Made by a program: the position numbers and the translations under genes
The notes under the pieces: model-generated
What the model was told of the DNA's origin: nothing
What the model saw: the letters and a program-made list of their open reading frames with translations, nothing else
Databases searched by the model: none
Source of the DNA: Pseudomonas chlororaphis subsp. piscium
GTDB taxonomy: Bacteria > Pseudomonadota > Gammaproteobacteria > Pseudomonadales > Pseudomonadaceae
Length of the DNA stretch: 64,000 nt
Direction of reading: 5' to 3'
Assembly: GCF_003850345.1 (NCBI RefSeq)
Contig: NZ_CP027707.1
Span: 1,426,001 to 1,490,000, forward strand
Shown here: one piece after another, positions 16,241 through 25,707 of the stretch
How the letters are laid out: the number at the start of each line of letters is the position of its first letter
How positions within the stretch are numbered: the stretch's first letter is position 1

Positions 16241-16991
16241 GCTCTGTCTGCTCGCGGTACTGTGCAGCCCGCTGGCCCAGGCCCAGGTGGTGACGGTCGA
16301 GACCAACTCCCTGATGCGCCTGCCCAACACCACCAGCAACCTGCAACTGGAACGCCTGGAAGTGGCCGATTACGGCACTTTGCTGATTCCTTCCAATGTC
16401 ACCGAGGTCAAGGTCGGCGAGTTGCGCCTGGGGCGCGAGGCGCGGATCACTATCGTTCCTGGCGAACAAAGCCTGCAGTTGAACGTCGCCCGTGCCGATC
16501 TGGAGGCTGGCAGCCAGATCACCTCTCGCGGGGCTCCCGGAACTTACCTGAAGGCGGCCAAACCCGGGCGCAACCTGACTCTGCGTATCACCTCGCTGCA
16601 GGCCGGGGAACTCTCGGTGGATGCGCGCGGCGGCACCGGCGCGCCGGGTTATGTCGGCCTCGATGGCGCCAACGGCGAGGAGCCGGGTTGCACCTGGGGC
16701 CAGGCCGGGCGTGGCGCCGATGGCGACAACGGCGGTGACGGCCAGCCGGGGGCGGCGGGAGCCCAGGTGCGGGTCGAGCTGCCGCGGGATTACCCGGCGG
16801 AGCAGATCAAGGTCTGGGTTGATGGCGGGGCCGGCGGTGTGGCCGGTGCTGGCGGCAAACCCGGGGCCGGCGGCAAGTCCAAGGGCTGCTTCGTCTATCG
16901 TGCCGACGGTGGCAAGAGCGGCCGTCCTGGCGCCGAAGGCCACCCAGGGCCGGCAGGCCCTGCGGGTTCGGTCACGGTACAGCGCCTGTAA
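16233..16991 (+). CDS. Secreted collagen-like Gly-rich protein
   Basis: 252 residues with a Sec signal peptide (MRKLCLLAVLCSPLAQA). Residues about 20-130 look beta-rich (LQLERLEVADYGTLLIPSN). After residue 130 come two blocks of collagen-like Gly-X-Y triplets with interruptions (GAPGYVGLDGANGEEPG; then GGAGGVAGAGGKPGAGGK and GRPGAEGHPGPAGPAG), separated by a short non-collagen segment (VRVELPRDYPAEQIKVWVDG). A few Cys (GCTWG, GCFVY) may form disulfides. Role unknown; an extracellular or surface structural protein is inferred. It overlaps the DUF1145 gene by eight bases. Confidence 0.7.
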   Translation: MRKLCLLAVLCSPLAQAQVVTVETNSLMRLPNTTSNLQLERLEVADYGTLLIPSNVTEVKVGELRLGREARITIVPGEQSLQLNVARADLEAGSQITSRGAPGTYLKAAKPGRNLTLRITSLQAGELSVDARGGTGAPGYVGLDGANGEEPGCTWGQAGRGADGDNGGDGQPGAAGAQVRVELPRDYPAEQIKVWVDGGAGGVAGAGGKPGAGGKSKGCFVYRADGGKSGRPGAEGHPGPAGPAGSVTVQRL

Positions 16992-17024
16992 ACAGTCCTT
17001 AAATAGGCGGCGCTGATTCCAGCG

Positions 17025-17104
17025 CCATCGCGGGCAAGTCGGATCGCCGCCCGCTCGCTCCTACAGACAACACAACCCTGTAGGAGCGAGGCTTGCCCGC
17101 GATG
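17025..17104. repeat. REP pair 2
   Basis: CATCGCGGGCAAG..CTCGCTCCTACAG facing GTAGGAGCGAGGCTTGCCC, the standard REP arms, between two convergent genes. Confidence 0.85.
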
Positions 17105-17123
17105 CTTTTCCCGCTATCCGCCT

Positions 17124-17588
17124 TTAGAACATCGGTCGAGCCGCCGCCACGGCCACCAGCAACAGACCAATGATCAGATTGATCCCCACCAATTTCCGAA
17201 TATTGCCCAGGGTCGTAGCGCCCGTCGGCCAGTCCTCGTCCGCCACCGCCTGACGCAGCACTGGCAGCTGCAACGACTGGATCCGGATAAACAGCGCGGT
17301 CATCACCACATACAGGCCCATCATCACCTGCACATAACGCGGCGCGGTCTCGAACCCACTGAAACGCAGGTGGATCAGGCCGACGCCGCTGATCGGCAAC
17401 AGCACCACCGCCACCCAGACCCAGACGAAAAAACGTGGGAACACTGCTGCCCACAGCTTCAACCGCGCCGGGCCCTCAAGGGCGGCCACCGCCGCCGGAC
17501 GCAGCACCATCCAGGCGAAAAACATGCCGCCGACCCAGACCAGGGCGGCCAGGACATGCAGGGTGTAGGCAAGGGCAAAGGCTGTCAT
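17124..17588 (-). CDS. CopD-family integral membrane protein
   Basis: 154 residues with about four transmembrane helices (LHVLAALVWVGGMFFAWMV, FVWVWVAVVLLPISGVGLI, VMMGLYVVMTALFI, LVGINLIIGLLLVAVA). The H-x-L-A-A-x-x-W-x-G-G start is typical of the CopD/DUF4149-like four-helix family. A link to copper uptake is known for some CopD proteins, but no copper genes adjoin it, so the role is not assigned. Confidence 0.75.
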   Translation of the reverse strand: MTAFALAYTLHVLAALVWVGGMFFAWMVLRPAAVAALEGPARLKLWAAVFPRFFVWVWVAVVLLPISGVGLIHLRFSGFETAPRYVQVMMGLYVVMTALFIRIQSLQLPVLRQAVADEDWPTGATTLGNIRKLVGINLIIGLLLVAVAAARPMF

Positions 17589-17687
17589 TCGGGTACTCCG
17601 TTCTGCGCGGGATGAATTAGCGGGGTATGATAGCGGCCGATCCGAACCACTGAAAATTTATCCAGCGTTTCTCGCGCCCGAAGAACC

Positions 17688-19832
17688 ATGATCAGCAACG
17701 AACTCAAAACCACGATCCAGGGCGCCTACTCGCGTTTTCTCGAAGCCAAGAGCCTGAAACCGCGTTACGGCCAGCGCCTGATGATCGCCGAAGTGGCCAA
17801 GGTCCTGGGCGATGTCGATACCGATGACGAAGGCCGGCGTTCCGGCGACCCGGCCGTGGTGGCCGTGGAAGCTGGCACCGGTACCGGCAAGACCGTGGCC
17901 TACAGCCTGGCTGCGATCCCGACTGCCAAGGCTGCTGGCAAGCGCCTGGTGATCGCCACCGCCACCGTCGCCCTGCAGGAGCAGATCGTCTACAAGGATC
18001 TGCCCGACTTGATGCGCAACAGCGGGCTGAACTTCACCTTCTCCCTGGCCAAGGGCCGTGGCCGCTACATGTGCCTGTCCAAGCTCGACATGCTGCTGCA
18101 GGAAGGCCACGCACAAACCGCCACCGCCCAGCTATTCGAAGAAGAAGGCTTCAAGATCGAGGTCGACGAGGCCAGCCAGAAGCTGTTCACCAGCATGATC
18201 GAGAAGCTCGCTGGCAATAAATGGGACGGTGACCGCGACAGCTGGCCCACCGCCCTGGAAGACGCCGACTGGGCGCGCCTGACCACCGATCACAGCCAGT
18301 GCACCAACCGCCATTGCCCGAACTTCGGCCAGTGCGCCTTCTACAAGGCCCGCGAAGGCATGGGCAAGGTCGACGTGATCGTCACCAACCACGACATGGT
18401 CCTGGCCGACCTGGCCCTGGGCGGTGGCGCGGTGTTGCCGGACCCGCGCGATACCCTTTACGTGTTCGACGAAGGCCACCACCTGCCGGACAAGGCCATC
18501 GGCCACTTCGCCCACTACACCCGCCTGCGTTCCACCGCCGACTGGCTGGAGCAGACCGCCAAGAACCTCACCAAACTGTTGGCCCAGCACCCGCTGCCGG
18601 GCGACCTGGGCAAGCTGATCGAGCAGGTGCCAGAGCTGGCGCGGGAGATCAAGACCCAGCAGCAGTTCATGTTCACCGCCTGCGAACAGCTGGCCGACTT
18701 CAAGACCGGCGAAGACATGGAAGGCCGCGAGCGGCCGCGCCATCGTTTCGTCGGCGGGCTGATCCCCGACCATATGCGGGAAATGGGTATCGAGCTGAAG
18801 AAAGGCTTTTCGCGCCTGACCGACCTGTTCACCCGTCTGACCGACTTGCTCAAGGAAGGCATGGACGGCGAGGTCAACATCGGCATCGCCAGCAACCAGG
18901 CCGAAGAGTGGTACCCGCTGTTCGGCAGCCTGCTGTCCCGCGCCTCGGGCAACTGGGAGCTATGGACCGCCTTCACCACCGAAGACCCGGAAGACAACCC
19001 ACCGATGGCGCGCTGGCTGACCCTGGCGGAAAGCGGCTCGCTGTTCGACATCGAGGTCAACGCCAGCCCGATCCTTGCCGCGGAGATGCTCCGTCGAAAC
19101 CTGTGGAACGTGGCCTATGGCGCGCTGGTGACCTCCGCCACCCTGACCGCCCTGGGCACTTTCGATCGCTTCCGCATGCGTGCCGGGTTGCCGAAAAAGG
19201 CCGTGACCGCGGTGGTGCCCAGCCCCTTCCATCACGCCGATGCCGGGGTGCTGCGGGTCCCCGACCTGCACGCCGACCCACGGGATGCGCCGGCTCACAC
19301 CGCAGCGATCATCCGTGACCTGCCGGAGCTGGTGGAAGGTTCGCGGGGCACCCTGGTGCTGTTCTCGTCGCGCAAGCAGATGCAGGATGTGTTCGACGGC
19401 CTCGACCGCGACTGGCGCAAGCAGGTGTTCATTCAAGGCAACCTGTCGAAGCAGGAAACCCTGAACAAGCACAAGGCGCGGGTCGATGGCGGCGATTCCA
19501 GTGTGCTGTTCGGCCTGGCCAGCTTCGCCGAGGGTGTGGACTTGCCCGGTGCCTACTGCGAGCACGTGGTGATCGCCAAGATCCCGTTTTCGGTGCCGGA
19601 CGATCCGGTGGAGGCCGCGCTGGCCGAGTGGATCGAAGCCCGGGGCGGCAACCCGTTCATGGAAATCTCGGTGCCGGACGCCTCGCTCAAGCTGGTCCAG
19701 GCCTGCGGTCGCCTGCTGCGTACCGAACAGGACCGCGGCACCATCACCCTGCTGGACCGGCGCCTGGTCACCCAGCGTTATGGCAAGGCTATTCTCAATG
19801 CGTTGCCGCCGTTCCGTCGGGAAATTTCCTGA
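17688..19832 (+). CDS. dinG: ATP-dependent DNA helicase DinG
   Basis: 714-residue superfamily 2 5'-3' helicase of the XPD/DinG group, used to unwind R-loops and D-loops during repair. Walker A EAGTGTGKT is at 61-69 and the DEAH-like box DEGH at 261-264. The four Cys that bind the 4Fe-4S cluster are at 129 (YMCLSKLD) and 205, 210, 216 (CTNRHCPNFGQC). C-terminal helicase motifs include FASFAEGVDLPG and QACGRLLRTEQDRG. It stands alone, divergent from the CopD-like gene. Confidence 0.95.
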   Translation: MISNELKTTIQGAYSRFLEAKSLKPRYGQRLMIAEVAKVLGDVDTDDEGRRSGDPAVVAVEAGTGTGKTVAYSLAAIPTAKAAGKRLVIATATVALQEQIVYKDLPDLMRNSGLNFTFSLAKGRGRYMCLSKLDMLLQEGHAQTATAQLFEEEGFKIEVDEASQKLFTSMIEKLAGNKWDGDRDSWPTALEDADWARLTTDHSQCTNRHCPNFGQCAFYKAREGMGKVDVIVTNHDMVLADLALGGGAVLPDPRDTLYVFDEGHHLPDKAIGHFAHYTRLRSTADWLEQTAKNLTKLLAQHPLPGDLGKLIEQVPELAREIKTQQQFMFTACEQLADFKTGEDMEGRERPRHRFVGGLIPDHMREMGIELKKGFSRLTDLFTRLTDLLKEGMDGEVNIGIASNQAEEWYPLFGSLLSRASGNWELWTAFTTEDPEDNPPMARWLTLAESGSLFDIEVNASPILAAEMLRRNLWNVAYGALVTSATLTALGTFDRFRMRAGLPKKAVTAVVPSPFHHADAGVLRVPDLHADPRDAPAHTAAIIRDLPELVEGSRGTLVLFSSRKQMQDVFDGLDRDWRKQVFIQGNLSKQETLNKHKARVDGGDSSVLFGLASFAEGVDLPGAYCEHVVIAKIPFSVPDDPVEAALAEWIEARGGNPFMEISVPDASLKLVQACGRLLRTEQDRGTITLLDRRLVTQRYGKAILNALPPFRREIS

Positions 19833-19925
19833 GCGCGGCCGGTCTGTGGGCCGGTCGTGTTGTCTATTGCATGTCACTGATTGCGCACAGACCGTTCATC
19901 GGTCGTTAAGGAGCACCAGGTCCCT

Positions 19926-22352
19926 ATGATTCGCCGTTCGTTACCCGCTGTCTTTGCTTTGTTGTTCGCTACGCCGCTGCTTGCCGCGCCCACAGGGCAA
20001 CAGACGCTGTTCAACTTTGTCCGGCCTGCCGATGTGGTGCAGGTGGCGACACAGGATGCCAGCCTGCCGCAATCCAACGCGGAGCAGACAGCCGAGGGCG
20101 AAGTGTTGCGCCGGGTGACATTCAATTCGGCGATTCAACCCAGCTTGCGCCTGACCCCGCAGACCGGTGCCTGGGACTGGTCGCAGTCCGGGGTCATGAG
20201 CCTGCGGATCCAGAGCGCGATGAACTGGGCCCTGACCCTGTACGTGAAGATCCAGAGCAATGACGGCAAGACCCTGGTCAGCCGTATCGACCTGCCGGCT
20301 GGCCCGGCGCAGACCCTGCTGGTGCCGCTGGTTGCCAGTTCGCCGCTGAGCCAGGGCATGAAGGCCGGTCCGCCGATGCCGATGACCTTCGAGGGCCAGC
20401 GCGTGCTGTTGGCCAACAGCGAAGGCGAGCTGGACCGCAGCCAGGTGGTGTCGGTGACCTTGTCCATGGATCAGCCGAAAGCCGCCCAGAGCATCCTGCT
20501 CGAACGTTTTGGCGTGCAGGACGGCGAGGCGGTGGTCAAGGCGGCCTACGGTGGTCTGGTGGATGCCTATGGCCAGTCGACCCGCGCCAAGTGGCCGGAA
20601 AAGATCGCCAGCGACGAGCAGCTCAAGGCCGCTGCGACCAAGGAACAGCAGCAGCTGAAAACCTGGCTGGCCGAACGCGAGCGTGCCTCGTTGGACACCT
20701 TCGGTGGCTGGAGCAACGGGCCGACCTTCAAGGCCAGTGGTTTCTTTCGTACCGAGAAACGCGATGGCCGCTGGTATCTGGTGACGCCCCAGGGGCATCC
20801 GTTCTATTCCCTGGGGGTCAATACGGTCGCGGCGGACAACAGCCAGACCTATGTCGCCGGTCGTGAATGGATGTTCGCGGCACTGCCCAGCGCCGACGAG
20901 CCGCTGGCCGGCTATTACGGCGAAGGCGACAACCGCGGCGGTAATGGCGCCGACCAGGGCCGCGCCTATAACGCCGGCCGCTGGTACGATTTCTATGGCG
21001 CCAACCTGCAGCGCACCTACGGCGTACCGTGCACCCCGGGTAGCGAAACCAAGGCCGGTGTGGCGGATGCCAGCAAGGCCGACGCCCAGGAGGCCCAGGC
21101 CGGGCCGGGCACCGAGCCGCCAGCCGCGCCAGCTTGTCCTGTCGCAGGCCTGGACCAGAAGCGTTGGGCCAGCCATACCCTGGATCGCCTGCAAGCCTGG
21201 GGCTTCAACACCATCGGCAACTGGAGCGCGCCGGCGCTGGGCCTTAGCGACCGTGTGCCCTACACCTTGCCGCTGTCGATCGTCGGTGACTATGCAAGCA
21301 TCAGCACCGGCACCGACTGGTGGGGCGGCATGCCCGATCCGTTCGATCCGCGTTTCGCCATGGCCACCGAGCGTGCCGTGGCCATTGCCGCCCGCGATCA
21401 CCGCGACGATCCATGGCTGATTGGTTACTTCGCCGACAACGAACTGGCCTGGGCCGGTCCCGGCGATGACCCCAAGGCGCGTTATGCCCTGGCCTACGGC
21501 ACGTTGCGCATGACCACCGACGTGCCGGCCAAGCGTGCGTTCCTCAAGCAACTGCGTGACAAATACCGCAACCAGGAGGGCCTGTCGAAGGCCTGGGGCA
21601 TCAACCTGACCGCCTGGGAGCTGATGGAAGACCCGGGGTTCGAGCCGCCTTTGCCTAGCCCTGAGCATCCGGAGATCGAAGCCGACTTCAAATACTTCCA
21701 GAAGGTCTTTGCCGACACTTACTTCAAGACCATTTCCGATTCGCTGAAATGGCACGCGCCGAACCACCTGCTGCTGGGCGGGCGCTTCGCCATCAGCACC
21801 CCCGAGGCCGTGGCTTCCTGCGCCCAGTATTGCGATGTGTTGAGCTTCAACATGTACACCCTCAAGCCGCAGGACGGTTACGACTTTGCCCGGTTGAACA
21901 CCCTGGACAAGCCGGTACTGATCACCGAGTTCAACTTTGGCTCCAGGGATCGCGGCCCGTTCTGGGGCGGCGTGACCGAGCTGGCGCGGGAAGAGGACCG
22001 CGGTCCGGCCTATGCCCAGTTCCTCAAGCAGGCGCTGAGCGAGCCGTCGATTGTCGGCGTGCACTGGTTCCAGTACCTCGATCAGCCGGTCACCGGTCGT
22101 CTGCTGGATGGCGAGAACGGCCATTTCGGCCTGGTGGGCATCACCGATGTGCCGTACCAGGGTTTTGTCGACAGCGTGCGCAAGAGCAACCAGCAGGCCC
22201 TCGAGCAGTTGGGCAAGGAAGCCGGGAAGGCCAAGGCAGAGGCTGACAAGGCCGCTGCTCATGCCGCCGACGGCGGCAAGCCGGGCCATGATGGCAAGGG
22301 CGCAGGGCAGGGCGGCGGCCATGCGGGCGGTCATTCGGGCAATGGCCATTAA
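19926..22352 (+). CDS. Secreted GH-A clan glycosidase, beta-agarase/galactosidase-like
   Basis: 808 residues with a signal peptide (LPAVFALLFATPLLA). An N-terminal beta-sandwich (to about residue 210) is followed by a TIM barrel with the two catalytic Glu expected of clan GH-A: Glu506 in GYFADNELAW (acid/base) and Glu668 in VLITEFNFGS (nucleophile). This layout resembles GH50 beta-agarases and is commonly annotated that way. An Ala/Pro/Glu-rich insert near residue 380-400, flanked by Cys, and a Lys/Gly/His tail (GGGHAGGHSGNGH) are unusual. Agar is an unlikely soil substrate, so a galactose-containing exopolysaccharide is more plausible. Start at MIRRSLP; AAGGAG is about 13 nt upstream. Confidence 0.65.
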   Translation: MIRRSLPAVFALLFATPLLAAPTGQQTLFNFVRPADVVQVATQDASLPQSNAEQTAEGEVLRRVTFNSAIQPSLRLTPQTGAWDWSQSGVMSLRIQSAMNWALTLYVKIQSNDGKTLVSRIDLPAGPAQTLLVPLVASSPLSQGMKAGPPMPMTFEGQRVLLANSEGELDRSQVVSVTLSMDQPKAAQSILLERFGVQDGEAVVKAAYGGLVDAYGQSTRAKWPEKIASDEQLKAAATKEQQQLKTWLAERERASLDTFGGWSNGPTFKASGFFRTEKRDGRWYLVTPQGHPFYSLGVNTVAADNSQTYVAGREWMFAALPSADEPLAGYYGEGDNRGGNGADQGRAYNAGRWYDFYGANLQRTYGVPCTPGSETKAGVADASKADAQEAQAGPGTEPPAAPACPVAGLDQKRWASHTLDRLQAWGFNTIGNWSAPALGLSDRVPYTLPLSIVGDYASISTGTDWWGGMPDPFDPRFAMATERAVAIAARDHRDDPWLIGYFADNELAWAGPGDDPKARYALAYGTLRMTTDVPAKRAFLKQLRDKYRNQEGLSKAWGINLTAWELMEDPGFEPPLPSPEHPEIEADFKYFQKVFADTYFKTISDSLKWHAPNHLLLGGRFAISTPEAVASCAQYCDVLSFNMYTLKPQDGYDFARLNTLDKPVLITEFNFGSRDRGPFWGGVTELAREEDRGPAYAQFLKQALSEPSIVGVHWFQYLDQPVTGRLLDGENGHFGLVGITDVPYQGFVDSVRKSNQQALEQLGKEAGKAKAEADKAAAHAADGGKPGHDGKGAGQGGGHAGGHSGNGH

Positions 22353-22559
22353 TCGCTGAACCGGGCCTTTATCGTGCCGCGGGCCGGTCCGCCTCTACAC
22401 TCGCTCGTAGGGGCGGGCCGGCCCGCGGTGCGTTCAATGCCCGTCTATTTCTGAATAATTCTTCCGGTGGATCGCCGCCGGGCTCGCTTCTGTTCCCAAA
22501 ACCCTCAAGGGCTGGAACAATGCGCACCACTTTGTAGAGCATGGTCCGGGGAGTTACGG
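22353..22559. other. Non-coding gap before estB
   Basis: About 200 nt. It holds a degenerate GTAGGGGCGGGCCGGCCCGC palindrome near 22410 that may be a remnant of a REP-like unit, and presumably the estB promoter. No gene is supported. Confidence 0.4.
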
Positions 22560-23705
22560 GTGCAGATTCAGGGTCATTACGAGCTTAAGTTCGAAGCGGT
22601 GCGCGAAGCCTTTGCGGCACTCTTCGAGGATCCCCAGGAGCGCGGCGCGGCGTTGTGCATTCAGATCGGCGGGGAAACCGTGATCGACCTCTGGGCCGGC
22701 ACCGCCGACAAGGACGGCAGCGAGGCCTGGCACAGCGATACCATCGCCAACCTGTTTTCCTGCACCAAGACCTTTACCGCGGTCACCGCCCTGCAACTGG
22801 TGGCCGAAGGCAAGTTGCAGCTGGACGCGCCGGTTGCCCGGTATTGGCCTGAATTCGCCGCGGCCGGCAAGGAAGCGATCACCCTGCGTCAGTTGCTCTG
22901 CCATCAGGCCGGGCTGCCGGCCTTGCGTGAGCTGCTGGCGCCGGAAGCGCTCTACGATTGGCAAACCATGGTCGATGCCCTCGCGGCGGAGGCCCCTTGG
23001 TGGACGCCGGGCGAAGGCCACGGTTATGCGGCCATTACCTATGGTTGGCTGGTGGGTGAGCTGCTGCGTCGGGCTGACGGACGCGGTCCCGGCGAGTCCA
23101 TCGTGGCCCGGGTCGCCAGACCGCTGGGGCTGGACTTCTTCGTTGGCCTGCCCGACGAGGAGTTTTATCGGGTGGCGCATATCGCCCGGGGCAAGGGCAA
23201 TGTCGGCGACGCGGCCGCGCAGCGCCTGCTGCAAGTGACCATGCGCGAACCCACGGCCATGACCACCCGGGCGTTCACCAACCCGCCGTCGATCATGACC
23301 AGTACCAACAAGCCGGAATGGCGGCGCATGCAACAGCCAGCGGCCAATGGCCATGGCAATGCCCGTAGCCTGGCTGGCTTCTACAGCGGCCTGCTCGATG
23401 GCAGCCTGCTGGAAGCGGACATGCTCGAAGAGCTGACGCGCGAACACAGCGTCGGCATGGACAAGACCCTGTTGACCCAGACCCGTTTCGGCCTGGGTTG
23501 CATGCTTGACCAGCCGCAGGTGGCCAACGCGACCTTCGGTCTCGGCCCACGGGCCTTCGGCCATCCGGGAGCGGGTGGCTCCATCGGTTTTGCCGATCCT
23601 GAGTACGATGTGGCCTTCGGTTTTGTCACCAATACCCTGGGGCCGTACGTGCTGATGGATCCAAGAGCGCAGAAGTTAGTGAGGGTTCTGTCGGATTGTC
23701 TGTAA
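22560..23705 (+). CDS. estB: EstB-like serine esterase (class C beta-lactamase fold)
   Basis: 381 residues. The nucleophile motif S-x-x-K is at 67-70 (SCTK) and the family Tyr at 161 (ITYGWLVGELLRR), matching EstB-type carboxylesterases built on the class C beta-lactamase fold. No signal peptide, so a cytoplasmic esterase is expected rather than a beta-lactamase. The start is a GTG (VQIQGHYELKFEAVREAF) preceded by GGGGAG; an open frame upstream is not coding. The substrate is unknown. Confidence 0.85.
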   Translation: MQIQGHYELKFEAVREAFAALFEDPQERGAALCIQIGGETVIDLWAGTADKDGSEAWHSDTIANLFSCTKTFTAVTALQLVAEGKLQLDAPVARYWPEFAAAGKEAITLRQLLCHQAGLPALRELLAPEALYDWQTMVDALAAEAPWWTPGEGHGYAAITYGWLVGELLRRADGRGPGESIVARVARPLGLDFFVGLPDEEFYRVAHIARGKGNVGDAAAQRLLQVTMREPTAMTTRAFTNPPSIMTSTNKPEWRRMQQPAANGHGNARSLAGFYSGLLDGSLLEADMLEELTREHSVGMDKTLLTQTRFGLGCMLDQPQVANATFGLGPRAFGHPGAGGSIGFADPEYDVAFGFVTNTLGPYVLMDPRAQKLVRVLSDCL

Positions 23706-23845
23706 AAAAGTTGCTGTCAGGATTTTTTTTGCCTAAACATGAGTAAAAGCATCAGAAAGGAACCCTGTGGCTTTTATACTTTCAAAGCGTCTGTTTGTAC
23801 GGTTCGTAGAGACCGTAATTTTTGATCTCATTTTGTGGATATCCC

Positions 23846-25018
23846 ATGTCGTCGAACAAGTCTTTAGCCTTGGCTCTTTGCCTCACTGTCACCGGTTGTG
23901 CACAAACTCCACAAAATGACGCAGAAGGAGGGCACTGGTGGTCTTTCGGTTCCGATAAGGCCGCCAGCAAGGAAGCGGTGCAACCGGTAGCAAAAGTAGC
24001 TGCCAACGAGGTTTCCGCGGCCAAGTCCGCCGCCACATCCACCGCCAAGTCCGCGACCGCTCCTACCGCGGCCAAGGTCGAAACCGTAGCCGCTTCCGCC
24101 GCTGCTCCGGCCGCCAAGGCCGAAACCACCAACTGGTGGTGGCCGTTCCCTTCCAAGGACACCAGCAAAGACGCCGCCAAAGAGCCGCTAGCCGACGCCA
24201 AGGCCAAGGCGGATGCCGCGACCGCAGCGCCGAAGGTCGCCAAGACCGAGACTGGCAACTGGTGGTGGCCTTTCAATCAGCAGCCCACGTCTCCGACCAA
24301 GGCAGATGTTAAAGACATTCCGATGCCGGACCCGAAAATCACCCAGGCCTGGCTGGACGACTACGAGCCGCGCCTGCGTGAAGCCATCAAGGACAGCCGC
24401 CTGCAACTGGAGCGTCGCGAGAACACCCTGGTGGTGACCGCTCCAGTCGACGGTTCGTTCAACCCGGATCGCCCGGCCATGTTGCTGCCGGTCACCCTGA
24501 GCCCGTTTACCCGCGTGGCCAAGGCCGTGGGTACCGACGCCAAGACTTCCGTGCTGGTACTGGGCCATGCCGACACCACCGGTGCCGCGGCGGCCAACCA
24601 GAAGCTGAGCCGTGACCGCGCGCAGTCCGTTGCCGCGATTTTCAGCCTCACTGGCCTGAAGCGCGATCGCCTGATGCTGCGTGGCATGGGTTCGGTCATG
24701 CCTCGCGCTGCCAACGACAGCGTCGAAGGTCGTGCGCTGAACCGTCGCGTGGAAATCATCGTCACCCAGCGCAGCACCATGCTGGCCCTGCTGAGCAAGT
24801 ACAACCAGCCGACCCCGTCCGAGGCTGAACTGGTTGCCGTGCAGGATGTGAAACCAGTCGTTCCTGCTGCCTCCTCGAAGAAAGCCGTCGCCGCGAAGAA
24901 AGCCGCTCCGGCGAAAAAAGCTCCAGCCAAGAAGCCTGTAGCGAAGAAAGAAACCGCCAAGAAGACCACCACTGCCAAGGCTCCGGCCAAGGCAGCGACC
25001 GAACAGGCGAAGAACTGA
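23846..25018 (+). CDS. OmpA-family lipoprotein with Trp repeats and Lys/Ala tail
   Basis: 390 residues. Lipobox VTGC (Cys18). Next come three spaced Trp units (GHWWSFGSDK, TNWWWPFPSKD, GNWWWPFNQQ) separated by Ala/Lys-rich linkers. The OmpA-like domain then spans roughly residues 165-320 (VLVLGHADTTGAAAANQKLSRDRAQS, NRRVEIIV), and a histone-like Ala/Lys/Pro tail closes the protein (AAPAKKAPAKKPVAKK). The OmpA domain should hold peptidoglycan; the tail could bind polyanions. Start at MSSNKSLALALCL; a TTG eight codons upstream is less likely. Confidence 0.85.
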   Translation: MSSNKSLALALCLTVTGCAQTPQNDAEGGHWWSFGSDKAASKEAVQPVAKVAANEVSAAKSAATSTAKSATAPTAAKVETVAASAAAPAAKAETTNWWWPFPSKDTSKDAAKEPLADAKAKADAATAAPKVAKTETGNWWWPFNQQPTSPTKADVKDIPMPDPKITQAWLDDYEPRLREAIKDSRLQLERRENTLVVTAPVDGSFNPDRPAMLLPVTLSPFTRVAKAVGTDAKTSVLVLGHADTTGAAAANQKLSRDRAQSVAAIFSLTGLKRDRLMLRGMGSVMPRAANDSVEGRALNRRVEIIVTQRSTMLALLSKYNQPTPSEAELVAVQDVKPVVPAASSKKAVAAKKAAPAKKAPAKKPVAKKETAKKTTTAKAPAKAATEQAKN

Positions 25019-25049
25019 TTCATCAGGCATCGGGTAAAAGGAACCTGCA

Positions 25050-25697
25050 ATGACCCAGGGACTGGCGGACATGCGCCGCGACTACATCCGTGACGGACTG
25101 ACCGAAGCCCAGGCTCCGGTCGAGCCCTTCACGCTGTTTCATCGGTGGTTCGCGGAGGCACTGAAAACCGAACAACCGCCGGTCGAGGCCAATGCCATGA
25201 CCCTGGCGACCGTTGACGAAGAGGGGCGCCCCCATTGCCGCATCCTGCTGCTCAAGGGGCTGGATGCGCAGGGGTTCACCTTCTTCACCAACTACGACAG
25301 CGCCAAGGGGCAGCAACTGGCCGCACGGCCTTTTGCCGCCATGACCTTCTTCTGGCCGGCCCTGGAGCGTCAGGTGCGTATCGAGGGGCGGGTGGTCAAG
25401 GTTACCGCCGAGGAGTCCGATGCCTACTTCCAGGTCCGCCCGCTGGGCAGCCGCCTGGGCGCCTGGGCATCGCCGCAGAGCCAGGTGATTGCCGATCGCC
25501 AGGAGCTGGAAGCCTTGCTCAAGAACACCGAGGAGCGCTTCAGCGATACCCAGCCCCATTGCCCCGAGCACTGGGGTGGTTATCGCCTGTTACCGGAGCG
25601 CATCGAGTTCTGGCAAGGGCGCGCGAGCCGTTTGCACGATCGCCTGAACTACCGCCTGCAAGGTGCCGACTGGGTGCGTGAGCGCCTGGCCCCCTGA
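25050..25697 (+). CDS. pdxH: Pyridoxamine 5'-phosphate oxidase
   Basis: 215 residues. FMN enzyme converting pyridoxine or pyridoxamine 5'-phosphate to PLP. Family landmarks: [58 protein letters not shown], and the C-terminal signature [25 protein letters not shown]. Length is as expected. 31 nt after the OmpA-type gene, so cotranscription is possible. Confidence 0.97.
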   Translation: MTQGLADMRRDYIRDGLTEAQAPVEPFTLFHRWFAEALKTEQPPVEANAMTLATVDEEGRPHCRILLLKGLDAQGFTFFTNYDSAKGQQLAARPFAAMTFFWPALERQVRIEGRVVKVTAEESDAYFQVRPLGSRLGAWASPQSQVIADRQELEALLKNTEERFSDTQPHCPEHWGGYRLLPERIEFWQGRASRLHDRLNYRLQGADWVRERLAP

Positions 25698-25707
25698 ACG
25701 AGTCAGG

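Noticed and set aside
19941..22349. 802-codon minus-strand frame opposite the GH-A gene
   Set aside because: No domain; the plus strand has a signal peptide and two catalytic Glu motifs.
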